Shown here: piece after piece, positions 1 to 12,260 of the stretch
Layout of the letters: each line of letters starts with the position of its first letter
Position numbering within the stretch: position 1 is the first letter of the stretch
Assembly (NCBI GenBank): GCA_039881145.1
Contig: JAYKKI010000005.1
Location: 22,935,501 to 22,999,500 of the forward strand
Direction of reading: 5' to 3'
Length of the DNA: 64,000 nt
DNA from: Druceiella hillmani
Lineage: Eukaryota > Arthropoda > Insecta > Lepidoptera > Hepialidae
Notes under the pieces: generated by a model
The model's database searches: none
Told to the model about the DNA's origin: nothing
What the model saw: the letters and a program-made list of their open reading frames with translations, nothing else
Translations under genes and position numbers: made by a program

Positions 1-275
1 GCACTACTAGGCAGAAGGTCTAACAAAATGCCGGACTAAATGTGCCGGCTAAACTGTGTGACTTATAGGCTAAGTGAGTGCCCGCCACTACTAGAAAATA
101 AGTGGCCTATCAGGCATCAAGTAGGCCCATGCTCATCATCATCGAAACCTTGCACATATATACTTGTTATAATGTTTTTCATGACCAAACATCGATGCGC
201 GTGTTCGGTTGGTTGACATATCGAATGATTGATGTTCAGTTAGTTGAAGTTCTGTTGTATGTACATATACATACA
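1..275. other. Unannotated AT-rich edge
   Basis: No gene is recognised. The first 130 bases are slightly richer in GC and repeat a short 'ccactactag'-like word (positions 4-10 and 85-94), which suggests the edge of a repeat that continues outside the window. The open frames that cross 100-500 on both strands are mostly translation of the dinucleotide array that follows. Confidence 0.4.
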
Positions 276-311
276 TATATGTGTGTGTGTGTGTGTGTGT
301 ATATATACATA

Positions 312-352
<41 letters not shown>

Positions 353-358
353 TTATAT
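276..358. repeat. Compound (TG)n(TA)n microsatellite
   Basis: A (GT) tract at about 280-300 runs directly into imperfect (AT) repeats up to about 350. The long Tyr-Ile stretches in open frames on both strands here are microsatellite translation, not protein. Confidence 0.95.
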
Positions 359-1685
359 ACGGTGTCCAGAAAGAGATGTCCGACAAAGAAAGACTGTATT
401 AGTTGGTTATAAAGGAATAAATTGTCGTTGAAATGAAACATAAAACACGCCTTTTTTCTAATTGAGTGCAAAAAAATATTACACACAACTCTTTTTAACA
501 CACCCAATACTTGCCCGGACTGTGATGTTTACCCACAGCGTTCGCGGGTTATTCTCCTGAGAGGCGCTGAACAATGTGCGCAAGTATCGCGTGTACGAAA
601 AATATGACAAATAATTATGAATATTAGTTTCAATTTTCTGAAAAAAAATTATCTTTTAAATAAAAAATACAATCTGATCACTATTACGTAAATTAAAACC
701 AAAGAAATTGTTCAATTTTACTTGTTAAGTGCTTGCCTAGTATATGGTTAAAATAAATCCCATTAAAAAAATTATTGTGAAAACGGTTTCTGGGTTGGTT
801 TTTCCTGTTTAAAAAGTTGCAAAACAATAAGGTAAAACAGACCAAGTTCTCGCAGATCTTCGCTAGAGAGTGTAGATATGTGAATTAGGAATTTACGCAT
901 AGATTATTGAATATTATGTTTATTATAGCATGCGACAAAACTTGGAGGTAGTGCACAGACGAATCTATAGTGTGGAAACAAAATTCCAAAAAATTGATTT
1001 TCAGTATTAACTTGCAATAATTGGGACACGAAAATAAGCTTTTAGATAGAGCTGGACCCGAGATGAGTGCAATGTTTAAAGAATTGTAAAACGACCACAG
1101 CAGCTGGAATTGACATTTTTTAAGTATGTTCTCTTTATAGCGATATCTGAACGTGTCTGAACTCAAAAAATAACTACTGAAGTTTTACCCCTTTTAAAAT
1201 TTTTGTTTTAAGTCAAATTTTATTATCAGTTCAGTTTTGTCTTTTCAGAATATAATCTTTTTTCCGGAATACTTTTTATTACCAGAAAATAAAAAAAGAC
1301 AATTTTATAGATGGAAAAATGATCTTTATGCTTAGAAGATTCGAATATAAAAAATTCAGCGTACACACTGACAGAGCGATATATTTTGTTAATAAAGCCA
1401 AAGGTTTTTATCAATGAATAAAATCATACTTTGTAGTTCAAATCATCTTACGACGTTATTATTTTTTCTATTTTACAATGTATATCCTTTTTTTACAATT
1501 CTGCCACTGTATATATGTGGAACATTATAGAAATCTTAATTCTCACGTAATCATTACCAAATTTTAATGAAATCTCGCGGAAACCTTAACAAATCACTTA
1601 CATCGTGGAAATAATTCGTTTCATTCGAGAAAAGCAAATAGCTCATTCCTCACCTCCCAAACCCCCCATAACAAACCTATTCCGA
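359..1685. other. AT-rich sequence without a recognised gene
   Basis: Homopolymer-rich AT sequence. There are short open frames at 885-1166 and 1226-1414 on the minus strand. They have AT-driven composition (Phe, Ile, Lys, Asn, Tyr) and no recognisable domain, so I regard them as chance frames. A small GC-richer patch lies at 505-595. Confidence 0.5.
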
Positions 1686-1689
1686 TCCA

Positions 1690-1925
1690 ACTGAACTCCG
1701 ATACGAAGCAGTAATTCGTTAGCGCGAAATGATTAGGCCAGTGTTTGGTTTCGAGCGAGGTGCGGCTCGATCGGGGTAATTGGTAAGGAGACACGCCCTC
1801 TCGGTCGAGCGTAATGAGTTCAAATCAATTACGGCCCGTGAGGTCATTCGGCAGATTCATTGGCCCGGGCTACAATAGGGCAGCTAGCGAATGCTGGGCT
1901 TCGTTGTGGTCAATTTAGCGTTGTT
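1690..1925. promoter_or_regulatory. GC-rich island with homeodomain-like motifs
   Basis: About 235 bases stand out from the surrounding AT-rich DNA by higher GC and an absence of simple repeats. Visible words are TAATTCG (about 1712), TGATTAG (about 1730), GTAATTGG (1777-1784), CAATTAC (1826-1832) and repeated TCGAGCG/CTCGATCG motifs. Stop codons interrupt the frames, so it does not look coding. The TAAT/ATTA words in a GC-rich context are typical of conserved developmental enhancers. That role is inferred from composition only. Confidence 0.3.
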
Positions 1926-2922
1926 TTGAAGGTCGAAAATATTATTGTTTTCGTATCAATATCTTTTCATGCAGGAGATGGGGAACAAGTCCGTGTCGGT
2001 GGTCCGGTTTTATAAATGATCTCATAGCTGTTATCTACTTAGTTTTATGAATAGCAAAATTATTCCACATTTGTATTTATATGCGATTATATTCTGAGCT
2101 AAAAACAATGTCGAACATCAATAGTGATGACGAATATTTTATATATTTGTGTGATCAAACAAAGATTTTAAAGCTTTTTATGTTTTCAATGTATCATTAT
2201 GGAGCTAAAGTCAAGTCGATGTATTTCCATCATAAAATTTAGTAACAAACATTCCATAAGCAGTCCAAGACTTTACTTGCATTAAACGTTTATCGTTTAG
2301 CTTATTTCAATAATAATGACGGTATATATAAAGGTAAACAAAAAATAAATGTACGTCACTAATGTAAATTTTATTTCTCGCGAAATAAGAATGTATCATA
2401 TATAAATATAAGTTCGTTTTAAGTGCGAATCAAAATGTTTATGTGGGATAATAGTCTAGATTTTATTATATAGGTACTAGATAGAGAGTATGTACTAAAA
2501 CTATTTACTGTTTCATGTTTCCTTAATAATAAAAAAACGATGGGGCAACGAAGTCAGTTCATCGAAGTCGGTTTAAAAGTAATTTCCACTTTCGCATTTA
2601 AAAATCACTAAGTGAATTTTTGACTTTTATTGGTTTCCATAACTATTTAATCTTACGTAAATAAAATAAAGTTTATTTCTTTAGTCATTTTACTGTTGTA
2701 ATTGTCAGTCAGTGGGTTAATAATCAATATTGAAAAAAAAATTAATGTCCAGTGTTATAGTCACTATGTTTATTGAACATTTTATGATTCCTTAATATGT
2801 TAACTTTTCAATAAAATCACGTTTAATATTCTATGTTTCCATTATACAAATAAATATTGGTCCATATTCCATTTTTGTAATATTTTACATATCGAATTTA
2901 TATTTTGATTACGTCAGTGTTT

Positions 2923-3248
2923 CACTTAGAATTTATTGAACAGTTCACTTTGTTTTTCTTATTAACACTGGCTTTTGTTCCTATTGTGAGGGATTAAAGA
3001 AGAAATATATATTTCCATGTTGTAATTTTAACGACAGAGATTATAGTAAAAAAAATATCGATAAGTTTTCACTTAGAATTACTTAGAAAAGAATAGAATT
3101 CACTTAGAATTTATTGAACAGTTCACTTTGTTTTTCTTATTAACACTGGCTTTTGTTCCTATTGTGAGGGATTAAAGAAGAAATATATATTTCCATGTTG
3201 TAATTTTAACGACAGAGATTATAGTAAAAAAAATATCGATAAGTTTTA
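2923..3248. repeat. Tandem duplication, 178-bp period
   Basis: The segment starting 'cacttagaatttattgaac' at 2923 recurs at 3101. The two copies look identical over about 145 bases, ending near 'atatcgataagtttt'. A short linker with extra 'acttagaa' words separates them. The absence of visible differences implies a recent duplication. No coding content is seen. Confidence 0.9.
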
Positions 3249-3487
3249 ACTTGAAAGTTTTTATTTTCAATACAGGAGGAAAATAATTTTTTTCCATTCG
3301 AGTTTATTTTATAGAAGTATTCCGTCCGAAACCCTAAATACATGATTATACAAAAGTGCAGTTGCATAATGGTGTGAAATTGTAAGGAAATAAAATAAAC
3401 GAGCTTTTAAACTTTTCCACTAAAACAAACCATCACATCGTTAACATTAGCAATCTACTATCTCAGGTTGATACCTTCTTCTTTCAG

Positions 3488-3565
3488 GTCGAGTATAATA
3501 TTGTCTACCACAAAATCGGTAACAGATGACTCTGCATATCTGCAAAGCGGATATGAGTTGAATGG
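3488..3565 (+). CDS. Candidate 78-nt internal exon (unidentified)
   Basis: A strong acceptor-like sequence (pyrimidine-rich 'ccttcttctttcag', AG at 3486-3487) precedes 78 bases that end at a donor-like GTGAGC (3566). One frame is open throughout, with one leading and two trailing bases, so the exon would be symmetric and frame-preserving. The encoded stretch includes VTDDSAYLQSGYELNG, a composition more like protein than the surrounding AT noise. I do not recognise the protein. A minus-strand frame of 63 codons also covers the segment, so strand choice rests on the splice-site words. Spurious origin remains quite possible. Confidence 0.22.
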
Positions 3566-3659
3566 GTGAGCTGTAGCATGTCGGACCTATCTTAATTAAA
3601 TTGGCAATGTAATTGCCGAAGGCGAGGTCAGGGGCCAATGAAACAGGAGCGGATGTCGA

Positions 3660-5100
3660 CGTGTAAAACGATGGAACAGTTTTTGTTTCTAACCGTCAAT
3701 CTACATCTACTTGAAGTTGCCTTTATTTACACCTGAAGAAATCTTTAAATGTTTATAATACCTTCTGTTAAAACACCTATTTTTCCTCTTTTGTTAGCTT
3801 TTATCGACGACTTCAAGGGTCATATCATATTATATTCAAGTTTTGAAGAAAATTAGATTAGAAGAGATTAAAATGCTATATTCTATAATTATCTTTTTCT
3901 ATTCTAACAATCTTAATAAATATACCACAATTAATATATTACATACTTCTTTTTATCGCCTTAATCAAAAATCGACGAGAGAAAACAAAAAATATTTTTT
4001 TTAAAACTGAAAGAATTTTCTTAATCGATTTTCCTTTTTTATACAATTAAATACACTAAAATACCAACAACAAACTGACTGAATACAAATCACACTGATG
4101 TTATTAGTTTTCCTACTAAAGATGCATTTATATATCATTACTAATTCTGCAAGTAGAAATCAGTATTAATAAAAACTCATACTTTATTAAAACGAAATGG
4201 TGCCATCTATTTATAAATTATAGTTTTATGTTTAATATAGAACAGATACATTTTCTTAAATAGTTCTATTCTTTTCTTTTATCGTAATACAAAACTAAAT
4301 ATCTGCATTTCAAAAACTTAGCCAAGAAAATTTGCAATTAATGAAGAAAAATCAGCTGACAAATTCCTGTTGAAATTATACTTATTTAATTTATTTTATT
4401 AGCTTCATTCTTTTTTCGGATTTAAATATAAAATGTTAACAACCTTTTAAACAACCAAAATAATACGAAATTCTTATAATTGGCTATTAGTCTAATGCAA
4501 GCTTAAGAACTGTAAGCTGCAACAGAAAATCAATCAGAAAGAAAATTTATTACTTTTTTATTATATATAATAAAGAAAACAAAAAAGAATATAAAATCCT
4601 GTCTCCATTGGCTCTATTTAAAAGTTCTTATAAAAAATGTAACGCTGTGTAATGGTTAGATTTATTAAACGTAGCTGGTGGATGCAATTTCTCATCCATT
4701 AATTTATTTCTTTACGTTTATGTATAAACTGCAATAATATGAAAGATTAATTTTTTATTATGATTTTATAAATCATAAATTTTAGCATGAAATCTATAAA
4801 AACTACAGAAGTTCCTAATAAACTAGCTAAGAAAAAAATTAGGTTGTGCAATTATATGTATATTAATATGTTAATAATTATGATTTAATGTTAAGACTCT
4901 AAAGACAAAAAAAATTAATAATATTTTAATTTTACCTGTTAAATAAAATGTATTTCAACTTGCTTATGTTTTGATTTTGAAAACATAGTTAAAAGATTTT
5001 TCAATCCAGAATTATTTTACTTTAGTTTGAATAAAGGATTACCATTAATAGATGAACCGTGAGCAGTGAAATGAAAATCTCATTACAATATTCTTGAATA
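3660..5100. other. AT-rich sequence, nothing recognised
   Basis: Long AT-rich stretch with poly-A and poly-T runs and no long open frame. There are no repeats with clear borders and no RNA gene signatures that I could see on either strand. Confidence 0.6.
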
Positions 5101-5113
5101 TATTGTAAGACTA

Positions 5114-5345
5114 ACTGGTGTTCGCGGCTCCGCTCGCCTGGAAATGACGATGTTGAACTTTAACCTGTGTATGTGAAGCGCTTCGCGCTTACCCATATTC
5201 TGGGACATGTGTCAGAAATATTAACATAAATCCGTAACCTGGGGATCTATACCAATGTTTTATAAACATAAACCTTATGGGATAAATACTCTATATGATA
5301 TTGAAGAGCACATCAAAATCCATCAAGTTTAAATAAACAGATGTA
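5114..5345. repeat. Decayed dispersed insect repeat
   Basis: The sequence opens with 'gttcgcggctccgctcgcctgg', includes a small hairpin 'aagcgcttcgcgctt' (about 5175-5189), and ends in an 'aaaccttatgggataaatact ... acatcaaaatccatcaagtt' module. From memory, this order of a 'cgcggcttcgctcgc' word followed by an 'aaacctt..., tcaaaatcc' module is typical of interspersed repeats found across many insect genomes, often at non-LTR or Helitron ends. No terminal inverted repeats or target duplication could be placed. Family assignment is inference. Confidence 0.4.
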
Positions 5346-6281
5346 ATTATGGACAGTCAGACATTTATATCAGATATAATTTATTGACGGGAATGTATGA
5401 GTTTTCAAACAGTAAAAAACTTTTAGGATAAATTTAGTAGTTTCTAAGATTAGCAAACATAATATCATATGTTCAGAAATTCATAACGGTCTTCGTAATA
5501 TTAATGTAAGTTATACTAATAAATCGAATTAAATTGGTGTCGTGAGCACAAATTGTTTATCAAAATAAATAATTTAGCGCTTTTGCGCAAACGTATTTAT
5601 TTTTGGAACAACGCGCAAATTAACGCGCCATTTCATTACTTCAATTATTACATTATATATTTAAAAATGAACGTATAACGAGCTATCTCGCAATTCATGT
5701 GGTGCAGTTACGAGATACCTGAGGTTTCCTAGTTATTAAGTCATTTATTAATAATTGACTCCTAATAAATCATGAGTAATTCAAAAACATTTGACGGAAA
5801 AAATAATTAGACACTGGCTACGGTTGCCGATAAAATGTCTAAAATATATTTTTAAGCAGAAATTTAAAAAGCTATTTTCTTTTTTAATGGAAACTTATTG
5901 AAAATATAATTTTTCTACTCATTTTTATGATTTTTAAGTTGTATTCAATTTGAACAACACATCTTTACTTTTGAATCTTTATAAGCTAAGTGTTGTTAAG
6001 GTCATGTTCTCCTATCAAAATTTACAAAAATCCATATTAGCTCATTTAATTAGCTCTTTTTATAATGAGAAATAAGGCTGAAATTAAGAAAATTTTAAAT
6101 AATATTACTTGTAGATTTGACCGTTCGACATTAAATAAAAACCTAATCAGTATTAGTTGTTATAAAACTTTAAAATAGTGAAATAAACAATTACGCCAAG
6201 AATTTTTTTTCGAAGTGATGCTTTATCTATTCATAAAAAATATTGAAAAGTCATTAACCTTTTTAGAAACTTTCGTAACAA
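5346..6281. other. AT-rich sequence, nothing recognised
   Basis: No open frame of note. Around 5565-5635 there is a run of short GCGC-containing words (GCGCTTTTGCGC, ACGCGC), which may be another scrap of a dispersed repeat. Confidence 0.5.
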
Positions 6282-6745
6282 ATAATGACCTGAATTTGTC
6301 ACCTGGTAAAGTTCAAATTCAGGTCATTATCAAGCTATCTACTTATTTACGGTTTTCTAATGTTATAAATAAAAATTGATACGTAAAATGTAATTACAAA
6401 TATAACACCAAATTGTTTTTTTAAATATTTAAATAGGGATATTTAAGGTGTTGAAAATTTATAGATTGGAGATTTATTATTATCAACAAATAAAACATAC
6501 AATAATATATTCTGCACATCTCTCGTAATTAATAACCACCTGAGTTTGATACCTGGTTAAGATATCTACTTATTTACGGTTTTCTAATGTTATAAATAAA
6601 AATTGTTACGCAAAATATAATTGCAAATATAAAACCATATTGTTTTTTTATTTAAATGGGGATAGTTCAGGTGCTGAAAATTTTTAAATTGGAGATTTAT
6701 TAATAACAACAAACAAAAAATACAAGAATATATTCTGCACATCAC
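6282..6745. repeat. Diverged tandem duplication, about 245 bp
   Basis: Two units are aligned by eye. Copy 1 is about 6282-6527 and copy 2 about 6528-6745. Both contain 'atctacttatttacggttttctaatg', 'ggagatttatta' and 'atattctgcacatc' in the same order. Copy 2 lacks about 20 bases, including one arm of the hairpin present in copy 1. The divergence indicates an old duplication. Confidence 0.85.
6283..6329. repeat. Perfect 15-bp inverted repeat (hairpin)
   Basis: TAATGACCTGAATTT (6283-6297) pairs exactly with AAATTCAGGTCATTA (6315-6329) across a 17-nt spacer. It contains the palindromic-type core TGACCT/AGGTCA, which resembles an inverted nuclear-receptor half-site pair. No T-run follows, so it does not look like a terminator. 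It sits in copy 1 of the surrounding duplication. Confidence 0.85.
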
Positions 6746-7231
6746 CAATTAGAAGGGCGTAAATATTCAAAATCGAATAATTTTGATATTGTAAGCGCGA
6801 GTACATCTTCTCGTGTTAGAACATAATTAACTAACTATTGCAGTATCCCATACTAATTTTAAATTGAGGTACGGAAATTAATTTTGCGAATTAATTAATT
6901 TCATTTACACAAGCTTATATCTGTCGAAACATAAAATTAAAAATCTTCTCCAAGTTCTACCAATTCAAAAATACTATCTCCGAACTTTCAAAAGTATCAA
7001 CAAACGTTTAGATATCTGTAAAAGAACGGTTTTGACAAGCAGTTGTAATATAATCCAAAAATCATATTTTTTCATTGCGTTCACTCGTATATCACCGTAT
7101 CACTTGTTTATCTGTAGATGTTTTTAAAACATCCTGATAGAATTTTCCTAAAACCATTAAAGGTTTTGTCAGAACGGTATATTTAAATTTGCATTCATAC
7201 TGTAGGACTATTTAATTAAATACTTCGCCGT

Positions 7232-7352
7232 TTTTCTTAATGAACTATTCATTTCATTCGTTTTCTTATGAATTATTCACTTCATTCGTTTTCTTATGAA
7301 CTATTCATTTCATTCGTTTTTTACCTAATGAACTATACATTTATTGCGTTTC
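7232..7352. repeat. 28-bp minisatellite, about four units
   Basis: Units of the form 'tgaactattcatttcattcgttttctta' begin at 7241, 7269, 7297 and, after a 4-base insertion, 7329. The first three are close to identical and the fourth is diverged. Confidence 0.85.
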
Positions 7353-9345
7353 AAATATATTTTTTCAACCAAATCGTGGAATTATCTCAAACTGAACGAG
7401 ACAGCAACGCTAACTGTTTTGTTTACGTGTTTAAAATGTGATAATAATAAAAACATACAATATCTAAAATTGGCAGAGGGTATACAGTGCCTCCGAATGA
7501 AACAGGCCTAACTCTGAAAATGGAAAGCTAGTTAATGTAATAAAACGAACTAGAAAAGCATTTTGCAAAATTTGTAACTTATTAAATAGTAGTAAATGTG
7601 TATATATCGTCGTCTCGCACAGTGACTGGCTTCTGGTCAATTATATACAGCACGCTGCATGTTACCACTTTAAATCGCTCTTCCCAAAAGTTGTACTTTT
7701 TGAGTATAGTAATTTTTTTTCTGAATTAGTGATATCATAAAATATATTATTTGTAATTAGTACTAACAAACAAGTGACAATCTTACATGGAAGTAAATAA
7801 CGAGTATTGCTTGAAAATATCTACAAATAAATATGAAACGTAGTGAGTAATATTGTTATATGACATAAAAGTTACACTAAACTCATTAAAAACGATTGTG
7901 TGTTGTGGAAAATGACAACGATTTTTTTTCTTAAAGAAAAAATTGTTTCACTCGTCAATATTTAACATATTATATATTTTAACAACTGAATAAGATATTT
8001 TAGCAACAATGTACGATTATAAGGCGTTCGACTGCCAGGAATACCTAGACTATAAATGTTTTCTTCAACGATTTTATTTTTATTACTACCATAAGTAATC
8101 ATGGTTGGTATCAAAAATGTCCTAGTGCAATATAATACAATACACGGAAATAAACTCAGGAATGATAAACAACCTGTAAATCCCCCTGTATGTTTAGAAA
8201 CGGATAGACGATAACGGAAACGGATAGACCATAATGCAACTCGCACGGTCCATTGGGATATGCACCTTTGCATCAAGTGATAACCTGGATGCATTAATTA
8301 GTCAATAGAAGACAATCAAATATGGGTTTTTAAATAAACTAAATACAATTTTTTACTCAATTTATATCTAGTGTTCTTACGTACAGTTAGCCTGTCATTA
8401 ACTCATTTCATGATTTATTAATTTTCAGGTCTTACCATAACCATCGAATGCTATACTAACTCGTTCGACAATTATTATGTGACACTTAGGCCAACCCAAA
8501 CCAAGAGCACATCAAATACAATCGATCTTGTTGTCAGCTATTGATTGGCCTATAGATATACCACTGTGACACTCGAATCCTAATAATAGCAAGTAAATAG
8601 GGTTAGGCATTACTATATTTCTGCCACATACTCCCCATTGAACCAATTGCAAATTAAAGTCGATTTTGAGAATCCTATTTCATAGATATGAATTTTAGGA
8701 ATTTATATTATAATACTGTCATTTGGTGCCTCACTAAACGTTATATAAAATAATAAACAATATTTAACATTAGGCTACGAGTAAATATTTGTTATTCGTG
8801 TCAGATATATTTAAATTTCTTTTATAATTAACTAATTATAATTATAATAATATAATTATTGAAAGTAAATAAAACTTGTTAAGTCTAGTCATACTCACAC
8901 AACGAGGGTTCGGCACATATTTATATACATGAGAATATTTAATCATAATTGTATATTTACAATAAACTTTCATTAAACTTCTAGAGACTTTATCATTTTC
9001 ATAATTTTAGATTCGGTAGTTTTAGGAACAGAATTTTTGGGTGTTAAGACTCGTTTTCATAACGTTGTTCCAGCGATATGTATATCCGGCGGCATATTTC
9101 TGAAAGTATTTCATTTAATTATATTAAGAAAATAATGTTTCCGAGTAAAAGTATTTTTTTATTTTTACTACACGTGATGCATAACATTAAAAAAAATGTT
9201 TCAATATTTATATAATATAAATGCACGTTAATATATTTATCACTATGCTAAACTTTCTACGTTGGTGGTTCGGAAACCATTCAATTTTCTACTTCAAATG
9301 ATTTTTTCTACGTAACAGACATACGGATGGACACATAAGCGGCCT
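7353..9345. other. AT-rich sequence without a recognised gene
   Basis: A minus-strand frame of 110 codons (7962-8294) has no recognised domain and overlaps a two-unit 21-bp repeat (aaacggatagac at about 8198 and 8219), so I do not call it. The rest is AT-rich with no visible RNA genes or mobile-element ends. Confidence 0.45.
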
Positions 9346-9401
<56 letters not shown>

Positions 9402-9412
9402 GTGTATATATA

Positions 9413-9506
<94 letters not shown>
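9346..9506. repeat. Long (AT)n microsatellite
   Basis: About 160 bases of nearly pure TA dinucleotide, interrupted once near 9396 by 'tgtacgtg'. It is one of the two longest AT arrays in the window. Confidence 0.97.
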
Positions 9507-9508
<2 letters not shown>

Positions 9509-10375
9509 CGTTGTCCTGTCCGATTTAGAGAATCCTGAAAGATTTATTTTAAAATAGAACATAGTTATTTCTTTTAATGTGTTGTATATTTTTTACCAAT
9601 TTATATTAGCTTATAAGTAAAATCTTCTGTTAAGTAATTTCTATTCTCATGAAAGTGAAACGACTCTGGTTATTAGAGCCAAACGATAAATGGGCCTTGA
9701 CAACAAATATTTCAATTGTGTATTTTAAATAACCTTTACATATATACATATTTTATAATCCTTTCTTTCCTACGATTATACACTGTTTTTTGTGTCAGCA
9801 CACTTAGTCTAGCTTAGAATCGATTCAGTATTTTTCAAATCAGTGACCTCTTATTTAACTTCGATAATATTAGATAAGTAATATTCGTACAAACAGTTGA
9901 GCTGTTCATTATGAACGCAATCTTCTTAAAAATCAAAGTTTAAAGAGTGATGTTATCAACGACGACTAATTATATTAAATATACACATAACTAATTCTCT
10001 GAAAGTGGTTCTTACAAGACAACAAGGTAATTGCATGGTTTTCAATATGACGATCTCTATTATAAACTCGCTTTCATTAACCTTATCTTTTTTCTTTCAT
10101 ATTCCGCTTGAAAGGATTATCTGGAGATATGCTTTTTTGTTTGTTTTGTAAGAGAGTAATGTATCATGAATGTATCTATCTATTTAATACAACGTCATAC
10201 GTTATAATTTCCAATTGGCAAATGTTTACATCCAATGCGCCAGTTATTTTGCTCAAATAGTGATTGATCAATAATTTTGACATATTGGCAGGGATCTCAC
10301 CATGGTTGTATACGATCATGTTTGCGTGTGTAGTGCGATACGGACGTGTAGGTATACATGTACATGTATATTTAA
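9507..10375. other. AT-rich sequence, nothing recognised
   Basis: No gene, repeat border or RNA signature seen. Confidence 0.55.
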
Positions 10376-10379
10376 ATAG

Positions 10380-10500
10380 ACGTTTAGTCGAAGCCGGCAA
10401 GCCGCTCGGGTTCAATAGCGGACGAGTGCGGGCTCCATGCACGCTGTATGTCGCTCACAACGCGACGCCTCGAATGCTGTATCGGTGTGATATTGCCATA
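10380..10500. other. Short GC-rich patch open on both strands
   Basis: About 120 bases of high-GC sequence, open in a plus-strand frame (10264-10584) and in two minus-strand frames. Opposed open frames are expected wherever local GC rises, since stop codons are AT-rich. The word GGGTTCAATAGC (about 10409) vaguely resembles a tRNA B box. A donor-like GTGAGC exists on the minus strand. None of this is sufficient to call an exon or a SINE. Confidence 0.25.
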
Positions 10501-11522
10501 GTTCATAATGTATTCATTGCTGAAATTCAAAAATATACTTTGTCTTTTAAAATTACATACGACTATCGACTGCATAAAAGGTAACTTTTAGTTATTCCTT
10601 GTTATAGATTGAATTATGTCATCTAATATTTATAAGAAGATTACAAAAAAAACGTATGCAGGCCATACATGTTATCTTAGACATATATTGAAAAAGTTAT
10701 ACAACTATTAAATAATATATAACTTTAGTCGTAATAACGATACATTATTGTTTTGATACAAGTTCTGTATTTGTGTTCACGTAGTTATTTAAAGAGCTTT
10801 AATAATAGTAAAATATATCTTTGATTTTTATTAAAGAAACAAATAAAATGTGTTAAGATCAGGTGATGAGACTTCGTCATAAAACATTAGTAGACGAATA
10901 GAAGAATGTGTGGAATACAACGTAAAATACTATTGGATTAGATTAAAATGTGGCAAAGATAAACAAGGGTGACGATCTACAAAATTTTATGAAATTAAAA
11001 AAAAATATGAATATTTGTTAATCAACGACACACTGTCATAATATTACTGTATTATTTACCCACTTGTTATAGGAAAAAAATTGCCACAAAAAACTATACA
11101 GTTATGTTAGCCACGATGTTCGGACAAACCGTAGATCTAACTATCACCATTCAGTAAAGATGACCTGAGACACAATGTTGATTCTCTCCACCTTTCATAA
11201 TTCACTGGCAAAGTTTTATCTTCAGAAACTCTTCATATTTGAATATAATATTATATATATTATCCAATAACTTATTTAATAAACTCGTAATGATTTTCAA
11301 GGAGTATTTCGAACGTTTTGTTAAACTTCCATTTAATTTCTATTAATGTTTTATGTCATCTTTTTAACAAAGTCATACACTACTCAGACACTGGTAGAAA
11401 GTAGGTACTAGTCACTCTAGAGTGTATAACGTGTAATTAATATTTCAGATATAAAATTGTTTTTTACGCATTTATTGAATTTCGTTTTCTATTCTCAATA
11501 GTAGGCACGTCATGTCCATATA

Positions 11523-11825
11523 TTGATAGGCAAAGAGGAAACTTTTGCAACCCTTTTTAATAATATTGCGTGCACGGAAGAGTGTGAGATTTGGTATGGT
11601 ATAGTTAAAGTTTATATGGAGAAGCAGTGCAGAAAGCTAAAATTTATATATAATATATATTACAAATACATTAAATTAAATATTACAAACATATTAAAAT
11701 ATACATTGTTTACGTTCAAGAATAAAAGATTCAATGTTTACGTTCATACTGTCAATTTCAAACACAAAATAGTATGTCATCAAACAACTGCACATATACG
11801 AGAAATTGTTGCCAAAGAATTTTAA
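11523..11825 (+). pseudogene. Repeat-borne open frame fragment (unidentified)
   Basis: A 100-codon open frame. Its first third (LFNNIACTEECEIWYG, then VKVYMEK) lies in a dispersed repeat, a second diverged copy of which occurs on the minus strand near 30.4 kb. In the second copy the matching frame keeps L-F-x-x-I, T-E-E-x-E-I-W and then breaks. Conserved residues with several silent differences (for example Glu codons GAA/GAG) suggest that the repeat once coded for protein. The last two thirds are AT-rich and look like chance extension. I do not recognise the family. Confidence 0.35.
11540..11627 (+). repeat. Dispersed repeat, copy A
   Basis: About 88 bases related to the reverse complement of 30,394-30,482. 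Shared words include 'gagatttgg', 'gttaaagtttatatggaga' and 'gcacgga'. The copies differ at scattered positions and by small indels. Confidence 0.8.
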
Positions 11826-12069
11826 TATGTCATATTGACTGAATGAGTTTCACGTAAACGAATAATATTGAAACTTAAAAACTTATCGAATTTCGACCAC
11901 TAGTTTAATATTCAAAGGTGAAATTAAATTTCAGCCGACTTGAATATTAATTTATTACTATAATTATATTGTTAAGTTTTAAATTTTTTTTTTCATTAAA
12001 TAACCACTGGAACTGCAGTTTAATTAAATTAATTATTACGATTTTTCAAGACTAAAATGTTATTTATAG

Positions 12070-12260
12070 CTTTACCTCACCTTCGCTGCGATTGAAACCT
12101 GAGCGAGATAGCCACAGCGTGCGAGGAGCACAGCATTACTAGCCTAGCAACAGGCATCAATGTACGCGCAGCGCTCTATTATGATTGACACAGCATAATA
12201 GCGAAACGGGCTTAGGAAGGGGGCGAAGGGGGAAGCGAGTATATAAAAAACTGTGGAATA
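12070..12260. promoter_or_regulatory. GC-richer block with donor-like site on minus strand
   Basis: GC rises for about 190 bases. Read on the minus strand it ends in 'cgcagcgaag' followed by GTGAGGTAAAG (about 12073-12083), a very good donor-like sequence. The block could therefore be a non-coding first exon with promoter. On the plus strand 'agtatataaaaaac' (about 12238) is TATA-like. Neither transcript can be demonstrated from sequence alone. Confidence 0.25.

Noticed and set aside
7808..7824. miR-137-like word 'tattgcttgaaaata'
   Set aside because: The first ten bases match what I recall of the mature sequence, but the rest differs and no complementary arm is present within 80 bases, so no precursor hairpin exists.
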